This document shows, piece after piece, positions 1-13,140 of a stretch of 64,000 bases of DNA (positions are counted from its first letter, which is position 1; each line of letters opens with the position of its first letter). Under the pieces are notes generated by a model. The model did no database searches and was not told where the DNA came from. It saw nothing but the letters and a program-made list of their open reading frames with translations. This DNA comes from Malurus cyaneus samueli (Eukaryota > Chordata > Aves > Passeriformes > Maluridae). The stretch covers positions 25,262,646-25,326,645 of the forward strand of contig CM019220.1 in assembly GCA_009741485.1 (NCBI GenBank). Reading direction: 5' to 3'. The translations under genes were made by a program, and so were the position numbers.

Positions 1-134
1 GCCCCATCCCTGGAAGTGTCCAAGGCCAGGCTGGATGGGGCTTGGAAAACCCTGGTATTCTGGAAAGTGTCCCTCCCCATGGCAAGGGGTGGGATGAGAG
101 GCTTTAAGGTCCCTTCCACCTCTACGATTCTATT
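1..134 (+). mobile_element. CR1 LINE 3' end fragment
   Basis: The sequence matches the well-known avian CR1 3' tail: CCATCCCTGGAAGTGTCCAAGG, then CTGGATGGGGCTT, a CCATGGCA core, and TTTAAGGTCCCTTCCA followed by the short GATTCTATT end. Only the 3' terminal part is in the window. The 5' side runs off the left edge. It carries no coding capacity. Confidence 0.93.
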
Positions 135-3100
135 AAAGTGGTTGTCTATACAAAAATTATCAAACAGAGCCCTAAACTGGTTTTGGTGAAATTTTTCAGT
201 GCAAACATCAGTAAAACACGCCCTCCTGCAATTGCAATTCAATACTTTTGTCCATCAGAAGTATAAGTCTTAAAGAAAAATGCACTTTGACATCAAATTA
301 AAACTCCTAGAAAAAAAGACCAGTAAAGATCATGGGCTAAACAATTGTGAGTCACGCAAGAATCACCATGATACCAGCTGGTGAGAGAATTCTGCTGGCA
401 TCAGAATATATTAGTCCCATATAAAATTATAATTTTTAATGTATTAACTTGTACCTATAATCACTGAAACAATATGAAAATATTACATGTTTCTTTTGGC
501 TGAAATGAAAATACAGAATTTACCTTGTCAAAATAAAAATAGATGACCCGTACCAAGGCTTTAGCCTCCTGTTTCTAGCTAATGATATCAGGAATTGATG
601 GTAAGGCATGGAGAAACACCCTTCACTGAAAGACTTACACAAACAAATTCTTAACCATGCCTCTTTGGTCTTATTTTACTCTCTCTAATTTCAAGTATTT
701 TTATAACCTGTAGGCTAACACTTCAGGATGTTTATTCTATTCATTCACGTCCATTTATTCCAATGGGGTGCAATTATTTAACATCACTTTAACAACATTC
801 TATTTTATTCATCCTAACCTCACACTCTCTCAAGAACTAGAAAGATGTGTAACCATCAACATTTTGTATTTCTCCTCATCAATACCACACTTGGTTTTCT
901 TTTCTACCCAGAAGAGGGCAGAAATAACTGTCTGTGTATCATTGTACTTAGAGTTTGCTTTGCCTCTGTCAAACAACCTTCTCAGGACTTTCTCCCACCT
1001 GTGTTATCTGCAAAGATAAAACTGGCCCATGTAGGGCTGGTTGGCAGCTACAAAATCCTCTGCAGAGCCCATGGTCTGCAGAAATGTAAATCCTCTAGGA
1101 AATACCCACTGTAAACATGTTTGATTTTCCTGATACCCTATCAAGAAGCTTTAAATGTGAGTGGCAGAAGTATAAATGAAAAGGTATATATGTATATATT
1201 TTCAATAAACAGGCTATCCAGGTGTGAGAAAAAGAATCTAAAAAAGGAGATCCTGCAGTATTCACTGCAGCAATACTGTCTACACATATATTATGCAGAG
1301 AACCACCATCTGAAGACATTTTTGATCTTGGCAGGAAAATAAAGCTCTAAATGAATCTCTAATATTTCAACATGATACAGAGGTATGATAAAATACACAG
1401 CTGGTGACATGCCCACCCAAAAAGCCCATGAGAGAATACCAGGAGGACATTTTATGAGCTAAATAGACTAAAAGTTATTCGTTAAGAGCTATGAAAGAAG
1501 AAGATCTTTTACAATTTTATTAAGGAGTGTTTATAAATTCTCTGGCACTGTGACAGCTTTGGAATAGTCACTTCAAGCACAGTCAGATCTGCTCTTTTCA
1601 CAAGAAAAATATCAGACCTTAAAATAAGATAACATGCTGGCAACAAACTGAAGTGGGACAGGGAAAAGGGGACTTTGTGTCAAAAATCAATGAGAGAGGA
1701 GACAATGATCCGGGACAGTTTCCTGATCTTTTCAAGTGCTGAACTTCAGTGTAGAGAATATCCCATTAGGTTCATAAAGTATTAGGACTTCCAGTGCTGC
1801 TGAAGTATCACCAAAGCTAGGCTGCTGGTTGAAATGGAAGAATAAAAGGATTTCTTTAAAAAGGAGAATGAAGTTTTTACAACAAATCATGGGTTTGACC
1901 CCTAAGATCTTCAGCCTTGAAGTCGTGGTCTTTAATTTGCTGTTTTCCTACTTTATTATAACCAGTGTTACTGTCTGCTGCTGCTGTTCCAGTTTCTGGG
2001 GGCAGCTTTTGAGCACAGCCTCCATTTGTACAGCTCAGAGTGTAAGAGGGACAAGCACAGACTATTTCAAATGCTGCAATTTGGCTTTCTCCAATTTTCT
2101 GGATTTTCAGAGTCCCACCTCCCTGCTGAGGATGCTTCCAGGTTTGTTTCAAAGGTGGCAGCTGCCATGCAGGGAATTCCCAACTCTGAACTGCATGAGT
2201 CTTGCCTGGGAGCTCTTTCACTCAGGTGTCTGGATTGCATCTCCAGAAAAAAAAGTATTCATTACTCAGGACAGAATTCAAGCAAATGCAAAGTCTTTTT
2301 GGGATTATTGTTAAAGATGAACTGAAGTGTGTTGAATCACTAACTAAAGTTTAGCATATGTCTTCTGTCTTTCATAATGCAAGACAATTCAAATTTTAGA
2401 AGTAAGTGCAAAAACCTTCACCTGTCCCAAGAACTTCAGCAATACCAGCCCAAGCAAAACCCCTATAAATGCTTCTTTTTTCAGTATGACTTTTGGTTGT
2501 TTTCCACACTAATATAACAGTTTTCCTAAATTGTGGACATGGTGATCTTATCTCAAACCAGAATTAAGGGCAGCATGTCTTTCTTTGATAATAACTTCCA
2601 CCCACTAGAGCCAGCACACATGGCAGATTCATCAAATTCATTCTTCAGGTACACGAAGGAAGAAAATTTCAAGTCCAACTCAAGTCTCATGGACATTAAT
2701 CTGCAGCCTTGGAGACTGCTCTCTTACCATCCTAATAACATGAGGCTTACTTAATAACGTGAATCGCTGCAGAAAGCCTCAAATGATCATCTTTTCCTCT
2801 GCATACCCCATGGAAAAGGTGTAATTTTGCCTGGGGCTAAGTACATTTTCAAGGAAAACACTGTGCCCTTTGTTGTCAGGAGCAACCAGACTCATCCAGG
2901 CAGCTGTTCCTCCAGAGAGAGCAGTGGGAGAGAAAGACTGGCACTGCTCCAAAATCACTGACTCAGGGCACAGGTGGGATATCTGGGGTAGGGTGGCTCG
3001 GGAGCTGGCACTGGAGGTCACCCCACAGCCTAGGGGACAAAGGGGGACCCCACCAGCCTGAGTTGGGGACTCACACCTCATGCTAAGCACCTCTGCCAGG

Positions 3101-6100
3101 ATACCTGCCAAGGATTTCTGAAAATGTCTGGAGTTCTGCCTGCTCTGGTCCTGCATTCTGTGCTGTGCTGTAACCACAAATAAGGAGTTCAATTCATTTA
3201 GCAATTCAATTCATTTATAGGAGGTAAATTAATCTCTCTTTGGTAAAGGAAAGACAAAGCTTGTGTGATATGTATTTCTTCCCATCTCCTGCTCACTTGA
3301 CAAGCTCTCTCAAGGTTTCACTTCTCCTCTGTTTAAGCATGAAGCAATCTGCTGTTAATGTTCAGCTAGCTGTATCTTGGGGTAAAAGCGCCTTTATCTC
3401 AATCTGGCCATCTTCAAATGCACTTGGGGTACAAAGTTGTCATAATTCTCTGGATTTTCCTACAGCTGCTTTGGTCCTGTCCACCTGAGCAGGACCAGCT
3501 GATGGAAACCTTGCCAGAGCTGTCCTCTGAGCAGGTGTGACACGAGCACAGGGACACTGCTGATAACAGCCCTTTCCTTACAGCCCTGCTGTGACTTTGC
3601 TTAATGTTCTTGGACTAAACTGCTCAGAGGACACAGAAGCAAGACCAAGACTTGGCTCAAGAGTTAGGATCCCAGTGCAGCTGGATTATTATCCCTATGG
3701 AAAGCCAACCAGTGGAAATCCAATTCCTGCACAGGTAACTCGAGCTCGTTCTGCTGCAGAAAGAGTGGTGGTGTTTTGCACACAGGTCAGTCTGAACCTC
3801 TCCACCCTTGGCTCACCCAGAACTACAAATTCTGTCTACCCCACCCAGGTGGGCTGGCACAGCTGAAGCAGAAAATTGGGATGAGTTGGCTTCATATGAA
3901 CCACAGGAGGACACAAACTACCTGTGGCAATAGAAAAGTGCCAGTTGCACATCAAAAGAATAAGTCTGGATAAAAAGAAATCAGCACCAGCTATTTGCTT
4001 TGCACCATATGGCAGTTGTAGTTTATTTGTTCCAGAAATAGGAGTCCAAAAGCTGATTTACTCCACTGCTAAACTATATCCCAGGACACAAAATTAAGAT
4101 GATGCTAAAGCACAACAAATCAAAACAAACTCAAGAAGCAAAAGTGAAGGGAAAGAGGCTACGAGGCTGATTAGATGAGAATTACAGGAAAAATGCAGCA
4201 TATTCCAAAATGACAGGTGATTCATAAAGGGAGAAACAGTAGAAAGAAATGAGAGGAGAAGCAATTTCGTAAGCTTATGACATTTCAATACTTAATTGAC
4301 TGGACCAAGCAGACATTTTGATGGGCCCAGACCCACTCCAATCCTAAATTAACATCTCAGGAGTGTCATCTCACCCATTCACAGCACAGATAAGTGGGTC
4401 ACTGCTGAATTGACTGGTTCTCAATTCTGAGCTTGTGGGGCCCTTAAAATGAAGATTTCTATCTTGGGTAGGTGCTGAAGCTCCTTGGGCAACACCAGAA
4501 GGGGAATTCATTCCAGTGCATCATCAAACACGTCCTTTGTCTGAAATCCTGTGGAAAGACAAGTTGTCTCCCAGACTCCCTCAAATTATGCAGCTTTCTG
4601 GGTTAGGTGGTGCTGAATATAAAGCATCTGCGAAGCACTTCATGTTCTTCTGATGAAAGATGTTATATAAATATATTAAGTAGCATAGCAATGAGGTGCA
4701 GAGCAGGTATTTGTTACCACCCTGGCCATTCTGGATGTGGCTCCGAGTTCTGGTGCCACCTACAGCCACATCTGTGCAGCTGCTGCAACGTTCGTTCCTA
4801 AACATGAGATTTGTGAGGGAGGGAGCTGCAGAGTTGTATCTGATCTGAAATAATTCAAGTGCTTTTTAAAGACAGCTGGGTGCAAGGTGCTCTCCTATGC
4901 CATCTTCAGTGGGCAAACTGGGCTGTGTGGACAGACCATGTTATTCTCCCTATTCCCAAAGAGCTCCAAAGGACAGGGATGTTCTCCCCTTAGCTCTGAA
5001 GGAAACCACAGCTCAGCTCAGGGGACTGCAGCCCAAAGAGGAGAAATTGCAGCCTGTAGCTGTGCTTACAATAATTGTATCACCAGTGCAATTTGTGCAG
5101 TTCTGGCTGCAACTGCACCAACACCACCTTTTTCTGTGAAAGAGGCCTTTAAATAAGAACTAACTGCCTAAATAACAAACTTATTACTGCAAAACTCTCC
5201 TTGCTGGGCAAAGTAACTACAGTTAAGAGGGTGGCAGGATCACAGTCCTTATGACAAAGACTGTTTCAAAAGCAAATCGTAGTAATCTGTGCCACACATG
5301 CCAGCAGAAGGAACATACCTGTCCTCCGGTTTGGGGAGTGCTCGGAGACTTCAGGTTTCAGCTCCTGGTGGATCACATACTCCTGGAAAGTGTTTGATGC
5401 TTTTCAAAGTGGCAACCAAAGAGAGGTATCAGTTTGAACAGGCTTTTTGAATGCTATTCTTCCACCTTATGTTAATTGCTGCGGTTAGCCCAGCTCCAGC
5501 TCCTTCCTCTGAAGAGGCAGGAAGGCTAAAAGCAGCCTATAAAGGGGTTCCTGGTGCAACTGAAATGGAGGAGCTGTGACCAGTGTTTTCCTGATCCTGC
5601 AGTTTCAAACTGCCCACCAGGGAGATCACCTGGACTTTCCTGCAAGGCAGCCCACGGCAGCAAACTTGAACAATGTGCTCCTCTCCTCCAGCCAGCCACC
5701 GACCTCTTGCCAATGCAATTACAGTCCGGAGAGTGTATTGTGCAGTGCATTCACTCTCTCCAAGAAAGTGTATTTAAAATGGATTACTTCTGCTCCTTAG
5801 ACAGGCAATCAATAGAGATGTGAACTGCAATAAGTACAGAGATGTCTGTGGGCTGCAGCACTTATCCTCTGTGTCTCTTCAGAAATTAATTAAAAATCAA
5901 TGAAGTGTGCAGCCTATTAAGAAGGAACCTCCAGATTAACAGATACAAGCACTGCCTTCTCTCAGGTTCAGAACAAGCACAAACACAGTGCAAACACATT
6001 GGAAATCCTCCAGCACTCCAAACCATACCATTCCATACCATACCCTGATATTTCAGGGCCATGCCCTGCATCTGACTGAGCTGCAATATCCCCAACTTTA

Positions 6101-8072
6101 TGTACCCTTAACAAATTGCATGCTGTTTCAAGTTGGCTCAACAGGAGGAATTGAGGGAAGCATTTTGAGCTTTCAGAGTTTCTCTGCTGGCCTGGTAGAA
6201 AATGGACTTATGGCAAAGCAAAACCACCTGCGTGAAGGTGGGATCCAGCAAACATCTAACAGAGGGTTGAGTTCAATGTTTTCACTTATTTACAAACCCT
6301 TTTTCAGACAGTTTTCTTGGGAAATGAGCACTGACCCTGTAGCAGATAATTTTCCACTGTGAGTGTGCTGATAAACCAACATGTCATGCACTGGATACAA
6401 GGTTTTCTAGCACTCATCTAATGTTGTTGCATGTTATGATAAGAAAATATGTGACAAAACAGGTCTTTTCTGCACCCTATGTACTTGGCTGGCTTGGTTG
6501 AAACAGTGTTTTTGGACAGCTGAAATTGCTCTCTCCTTCTTTTTGGGCAGTGCCCATGGAGCAGACAGGGAACACTGTGGTGGCACTACCTTGTGTGTTC
6601 AGACAGAAATCCCACAGGAAGAGCCCACAGCAGCTCTCTGTTTTGCAAAAGGAAAATATGTACACGATTCCACTGATCCCCCTGAAACACCTGAGAGGTG
6701 AAATTTTTGACCTCAAGACATGTTTCATAGGACACTTTCAGTCCAATTAAAAGCTGTTACCACTATCCTGTGTCCTCATTAAATAAGGCAGGGAGGATTT
6801 TATTTTCTTTTCGAGCAAACAGCATGATTGGGGCTGAACTTCTGCGGCAGACACCTTTATTTGAAAGATACTCCAGAAACTCACACAGCTTCAGGGCTCT
6901 GTATATTAACCACTCTAAAAATTACCATTATTGGGCAAATTAGGGAAACAACAGGACAATGGAAGTGCTGCTTCCAGAAACCACCACTTTCACAAGTTAT
7001 TTCAGTACCAGGGCTACTGGGCTCTGCAGGAAAGTGGAACAAGGGCATATTTATCTTCTCCCTCCCCTGTTTTCTTCTCACATGGGCAGAGCAAGCAGTC
7101 AGTCTGTACAATGGCTTCTCCTTAGGACTGAAATACTGTTCCACAAAAGAAAATGTTCTGAATCTATTCTAAATGCTTTTGATACTCTGATTCAAGAGAG
7201 TTCTTGAATAAATTAAAGCTTTGAACTTCCAAACTCTGTTGCCACTAGGTTTCTGAGCACTTCTTAAAAACCCACATCACAGGTAACCATAGTTACCTAT
7301 TTCATACTTTATTTTTTTTCCTTTTCTAATTGAGTAGCTTATGACACTGAGAGAACAGGAGAGGCCAGCCACATAAACAGAGTGTGCTTTCTGATAATAG
7401 CTGGAGAAACCGGCTAAATAATCCATTAACCTTATTCAATAAATCCAGATGAGTGCTGGAATGGGGTAGGTGGCAGGCAGAAATGTGGTTTCAAGAGACA
7501 CTTATTTCCCCCCAGCTAAAATGTCACATTATTATTAGTGGTTCAGAGCATCGCTGTGTTGACAGCGAGAGCCCACGGAGTGTGAGTCAAGCTGCCACCA
7601 TGCCCCACGAGCTCTGTGCCTTCAGACTCAACCTTCCATGCCTGTGTGGAGATCATTAAACACAGCCTGGCACCTTTCCCTGGCCACCTCATGGTGCTGG
7701 GAATGCAAATCACAGCCAGAGACCCCGCAATGACAAAGAAGAAGACAGCTGAGCATTGGGGTGCATGATCTGCCCCTTTTCGTCAGCCCTACCCAGACAG
7801 CAGCTCCATGGAGATGTGGGGATAACACATCCAAGGCAATTTAAACAAGCACTCACATTATTTTGTTACAGGATACTCACAGAAAATAAAGCATAATTCT
7901 ACCCTTCAGTTGTGCAGATAACTTACTGCAGTGATATTTTGTGCCATATACAGGTTGACTCTTCCTGCAAAGTGGTTCTGCAGATCTACCAAGGGACCAC
8001 AATCCCACACAACTTCTAAAGTAGTAAATGTCTAAAAAAACCCTAACACTGTGACCTCAAAACAAAACTGAT

Positions 8073-8108
8073 GTGTTTTTGTTTTTTTGTTTTTTTCTTT
8101 TTTTTTTT
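8073..8108. repeat. T-rich simple tract
   Basis: TG-interrupted T runs ending in a T12-type stretch. Simple low-complexity sequence. Confidence 0.85.
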
Positions 8109-10748
8109 CCCTGGCTCCCAAAAATACCTCAATAAGGTTTGGCTCAAGTTTTTGACATTCATTTACTTTGAGGTGAATCCCAGCACTGGAGGTTTCTGTG
8201 CCCAAATCTGAGAAACTTCTCAGCAAGCATGGACTGACTGATTTAATTGATCTCTATACAGTTCCCAGCTACAGCAAATATTTCAGTTACAGCTTCTTTT
8301 TTGCCAGGTCGTCTCCAGAGCGAGGGATGGCATGACTTATTTAAAAAGAAAGAAAAGTACTCATGACTTTGATATCTTGAGATCTGAGCATGTGGGTGGT
8401 GAATACATTGGAAGTTTTGAGTGCTGTTGAGCTGAGACATGTGACAGGAGTGGAACACAGAGCAACCATGGCAGGTGTATTTCAACCAATAGTAACATTT
8501 GCAGTGTCTTAAGACTCAATTCCCGATTTTCTGAATTTAAAGGAGGTTTTCCATTAATTACAACTGAGACAGGTTCAAGCCTTGGGTCAGTGCTGCTACC
8601 ACTGCACATCACCCAGTGGAACACACAAATCAGGTTGAAATGGATTTTAACCATTGGTGAAGTAGTTCACTAGGGAAGCAGAGGAAACTCAGCAGCTCTG
8701 GGCTCCTCCAAAATCCCAGATCTTCCTTGAGAAGACTCATGATTGAGCTTTCTTTCCAGCTATGACTCTATAGCTTTTTGCCTTGCACTCTAATCTACAG
8801 CCATGATTTTTTTTTTTCTATGATTTACAATGTCAAACTGTTAGCCCTGGCTATGGAATTCACATAGGACATGGATGGGAGTAGCCAAAGGCCTTTTATG
8901 AGGATTCAACCTCTTCCTCTAACCTGTGACCAAGATCTTCTGGGGATCAGCCACCAACCCTGCCTAAGGAGCTGTCCTGTTCCTCCTGCAATTCTACAGC
9001 AGCATTTCCATGCTCCAGACTATTGCTCCAGCACTGACAATGTGCCAAAACTGTTTTGACAAATTGCCACATAAACACAGGAAAGGTCTTCTTCTTAGTA
9101 TTGAAATTAGAATATTCCTTAAAGGATCTGCTAATAGTAAAATCATTGCAGTGAGTAGAAGAGCCTCATGCTGATTTTGGTTCATTTGGATCCAATCCAA
9201 ACGTGAGAAAACTCTGAGCACAGTTCCCACACTTCCTTGGCTGGCATTTTTCAGCTGTTCCTCCATCTCTTGGCTGCTTCATTCACAGTTCTTCCCTCAC
9301 TCTTTAAAACTGCTGAGATCTTTCAAAAGCTCAGCTGTAGAAACACCATTTCCCCAAGGACTCAATCATGCTGGTTTTTTTTTTCTCCTCTTCAATTAAA
9401 ATTAACATGCACCAGTCTCAAAATATTTCTCTCCCTTGACTGAAACACATTGATTAAAACATAGGCAGAGGCACAACACAAGACCCCTTCAGAAATACCT
9501 TTAAGAAGGTATTTACAGTAAGGGTTCTTCAGGAGCAGGGCAGGGAGAATCAAGTTGTCTCTGAGGACAGGATAAAACAAGCAGGTCAATAAAAGCTGCC
9601 CACCAGTCAGCATGGACTGGTTATGGACTGTGGTGGAAAGAGCTTTTCCAGAGGCACTTCAGTGGATGAGAATGCCTGGGATCACACATGGACTCCTAGG
9701 AGTTTATTACGAGTAAATCGTAACACACCCATATGTAAATCTGGCTCTGTCCCTCCAGAAAACTTGCACAACCCCTCCAAATCTCACCATCATAAAATGA
9801 CTTCTGGCACATCAGGACACACTGAACTTGCAACCCCAGATTCCAGAAATATTCACTGATAAATTCCTGGACAAGCACAGACAGAAAGAATGGTACTGTG
9901 AGCACCTCAAAAGCTGTACTGCATTTCTCACACGTGACCCTTACTGTTTCATTGCAATTGATATTTACTTTTTTTTGACACTCCATTGCCACACTTGGCT
10001 ACCTAAGAAATCAGGCTGATGCAGTTGTGACACGCATATTTATTTTTCTGTCTGTCTCTGAGACTTTATGAGTATTTTCAACCTGATTTGGTTCAACCTG
10101 ATTTTCAACCTAATTGCCTCAAAAGTTTTGTGTTCTGTAAGTTTCCTGAAAGCAGATAGGCAAGGAGAGGGGAAAGGCTGTAATATTTTCCTGCTATTGT
10201 GATCACAGTCTTTCTTGGGCACTAGAGACTCTATGTAAGAGAGAGACATTACTGAAGATACTTTAACTAGCACTAGGAACATATTAAATTCCAGATAACC
10301 TAATCACAAGACATAAATCATAGGCAACCAGCTCTCAGCAGCTCCACTGCTCACAGAACTGCTTTTCCAAAGAGCTCCAGGGGGCCTCATCGGTCACAAA
10401 TTCATGAAGTTCTACAGGAAGAAAGAATGCAGTCTTATTTACATACACTTATCCTGACAAAAATTAGGGCTTCCTGCACCTACTCTGGGAGTTGCAGACC
10501 AGCACACCACTACCATGGGAAGCTGGACCACCTTTGCCTGAATTACTGAATGTCACTAAAGGGCAGCAACTGAGCTTCTGGTAAAGGGCCAGAGAGACAC
10601 TGTCTACAGCAAAGCTACCCAGAGAATTGCCCTTCTCATGGGAATTTCTGGGACATTGCCTCACTTGGCTTTGCCCACAGTGGGCTGAAGATCAGACTCA
10701 TGATAGCCACAGTGTCCTATGGACAGAAGGTGCTCAGGAATAGGAAAT

Positions 10749-11173
10749 ATTTGGTGCTTGCTAGGCCAGCTGCTTATCGTGATGTACCTGTTTGTTCAAC
10801 ACATACCACAGCTCTGCTGTTTGGGTGTTGCAAATGTAAACACACACATTAATATTGGTCTGGGATCGTGTTTTCCTCGGCAGATGAAGGCGGCCTGGCA
10901 CTGTGGGGCCAAGGCCCCCAAGTGATAAAGATATAAATTATCAATTGACACTGTGAATACTGCAGTAGACATTAGAATAGATATAAAAGATGAAGTAAAT
11001 TTGTAGATTTTTCAGGAGGAAGTTTGAGAGTCAGATGTTTGGGGAATGTCTTTCTCTAATTCTTCTTGCTCCTCCACCCTGCTGCCCAAAGTTGTGTGGT
11101 AACCCCCATTTTTCAGGATATTCTGAAGTCTCCAGTGCCATGAGCTCTTCTGATTTCACTTAAAGCAAAACCA
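10749..11173 (+). repeat. Left arm of a 0.42-kb inverted repeat
   Basis: This 425-bp block is the reverse complement of 12731-13140, with about ten base differences by hand alignment plus one 15-bp segment (around 10912-10930) present only here. Similarity begins at ATTTGGTGCTTGC and stops sharply at GCAAAACCA. The element ends TG...CA (10752-11173), as LTRs do, and has AATATT on its left (10746-10751) but no matching duplication on its right. A TATAAAAG string occurs inside. No protein homology is recognised; strand assignment is arbitrary. Confidence 0.9.
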
Positions 11174-12730
11174 GCAGGGTTTTTTTTCATTAACTGTGAG
11201 GCTGGAAGTGCAGGGTGGGTCATGCAACTTAGGAAAGCCTCAGCTGGCTACAAAGCAAAGGCCCAGGCTGGAAGCAGCACAATTTTAGCCTCCTGTGTAG
11301 CTGTGGAGGCAGCCCAGGTGTTCTTAGCCTGGAAATACCATGGCAGCAAGCCAGGACACTGGATCTGCTCCCAGCTGGTCAGTCCTGCAGGCAGGTCACA
11401 AGTTCCCTGCACATTCCTGCATCCCTTTCTACCTGCAGTGGTTGCTGACCTGTAGAACTTACCGTGTAGCAATGATGACATCCCCAGCCACACAGAATAG
11501 CACTTATCATAGACTAAATTACTCCTCTTCAAGGACCTCTACCAAAACCAACCCTGTGGGCTGCAGAGGGCTGGAGATCAGCTGGTTTTGGGGGATTTAG
11601 AAACCTTTCCAACAGTGATTTCTCTCTGAAGGTCCTGACGTGTCATGCTGATGCTGCAGGTGCACTGCTATGGTGCTCTAAATCCTGCTGTGGACACATG
11701 CAGGACAAAAGGCACAGGCTTTTCACTTTGCTGCTCTCAGCACTGGGATGGTGGATAATCTGTGTGGCAAAAGTAATGGAAACAGGAGCAGCCAGACTCT
11801 CTGAGAGTTTTCTCTGGCAGCCTCCTGCATGGACTCTCCACTGTTTAACCATTCTTGAGCCTACAGCGCCTTTTTTCCTTTAGTGGGAGTACTAATCACA
11901 GTGTCATCTATCTAGATGCCTATTTTTATGAAACTCATACAAAGATAATATCTTTGAGACCTTTTCTCCCCTGTCAAATCTGAATAAATTCAACCAACAT
12001 TTTGAAAAGATATTGCAAGGGAAACTGAAGAGAGACGCAGAGATTGCAATGAGAATAATTCCCACAGAAAACCAGCCTAAGTCCAAAATATTTTAGGAAA
12101 AATTAAGCCCTTACACATATCTTTCTTTTATGGGAAAATAGCATCCCTTCCATTCTTTAAAGGAGATTTAAGTAACCATCCAGCCCTATCCTGAGAGGGA
12201 AAAACCTGCACTACATAAATACACTTTGGGCCTTATTTTATGGATGTCAAACCTCATAGATCTCTGATAGCTGCCATCTGCCTCTGCTGAGCTGTGAGCC
12301 ACTGCTCAGGAGAGAGTGTTCTGGAGCACCTTCATACCAAAAACTAGACCACTTGGCACATGGAAAGATATCTGGGATATCATTCTGATCTTTTCTGTAA
12401 GAGCATCAATACTGCAATCCCCCAGAAGGCAGACTGACACAGAAGTAAGTCCCTTAGTACTCCAGAAGGTTCACCTTTACATTTATCATACAGCTACATT
12501 TCATGTCTTGCTATGAACTGGCATTGCAGCCAACATAACAGACTCAAAACTGCCAACCTTAAACACTAAAGAATCAAGGCCAAAGCCTCTTTATTAAAAA
12601 AAACCCAAAACAACAAAACAACAAAATAACCCCCAAAAATTAGAAATAATTACTGGGTTCTGTTCTTATTTGGCTTTTGGCCTTCCAGACATTAGAGTAT
12701 ATAACTCTGTGTGTATGCTCACCCAATATT
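11174..12730. other. Loop between the inverted repeat arms
   Basis: The 1,557-bp spacer is ordinary-looking intronic sequence ending in an A-rich, AAAAC/CAACA-type tract at 12595-12645. I see no coding domain, no CR1 and no internal retroviral motif in it, so it does not look like the body of a transposon bounded by these arms. Confidence 0.6.
12595..12645. repeat. A-rich tract with CAA units
   Basis: AAAACCCAAAACAACAAAAC-type low-complexity sequence located 85 bp left of the right inverted repeat arm. Confidence 0.85.
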
Positions 12731-13140
12731 TGGTTTTGCTTTAAGTGAAATCAGAAGAGCTCATGGCACTGGAGACTTCAGAATATCCTGAAAAATGGGG
12801 GTTACCACACAACTTTGGGCAGCAGGGTGGAGGTGCAAGAAGAATTAGAGAAAGACATTCCCCAAACATCTGACTCTCAAACTTTCTCCGGAAAAATCTA
12901 CAAATTTACTTCATCTTTTAAATCTATTCTAATGTCTATTGCAGTATTCACAGTGTTAATTGATAATTTACATCTTGTGGCCCCACAGTGCCAGGCCGCC
13001 TTCATCTGCCGAGGAAAACACGATCCCAGACCAATATTAATGTGTGTGTTTACATTTGCAACACCCAAACAGCAGAGCCGTGGTATGTGTTGAACAAACA
13101 GGTACATCACAATAAACAGCTGGCCTAGCAAGCACCAAAT
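12731..13140 (-). repeat. Right arm of a 0.42-kb inverted repeat
   Basis: This is the inverted copy of 10749-11173, separated from it by 1,557 bp of unrelated sequence. On the + strand it starts TGGTTTTGCTTTAAG and ends AGCACCA (13137). It is flanked by AATATT (12725-12730) and AATGTT (13138-13143), which resembles a 6-bp target-site duplication with one mismatch. An AATAAA lies at 13111-13116. A solo-LTR-like insertion is possible, but the family is not recognised and a local inverted duplication explains the pair equally well. Confidence 0.9.

Noticed and set aside
1829..2314. 161-codon plus-strand open frame, one of the longest in the window
   Set aside because: Composition is low-information (Cys/Ser/Phe rich), with no domain and a comparable open frame on the opposite strand. 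Expected by chance in 64 kb of intron.
10719..10925. Open frame whose product strongly resembles that of a minus-strand frame at 12898-13212
   Set aside because: The shared peptide is simply a consequence of the inverted DNA repeat. It has no recognised domain, and the 15-bp difference between the arms ends the similarity, so I do not call a gene.
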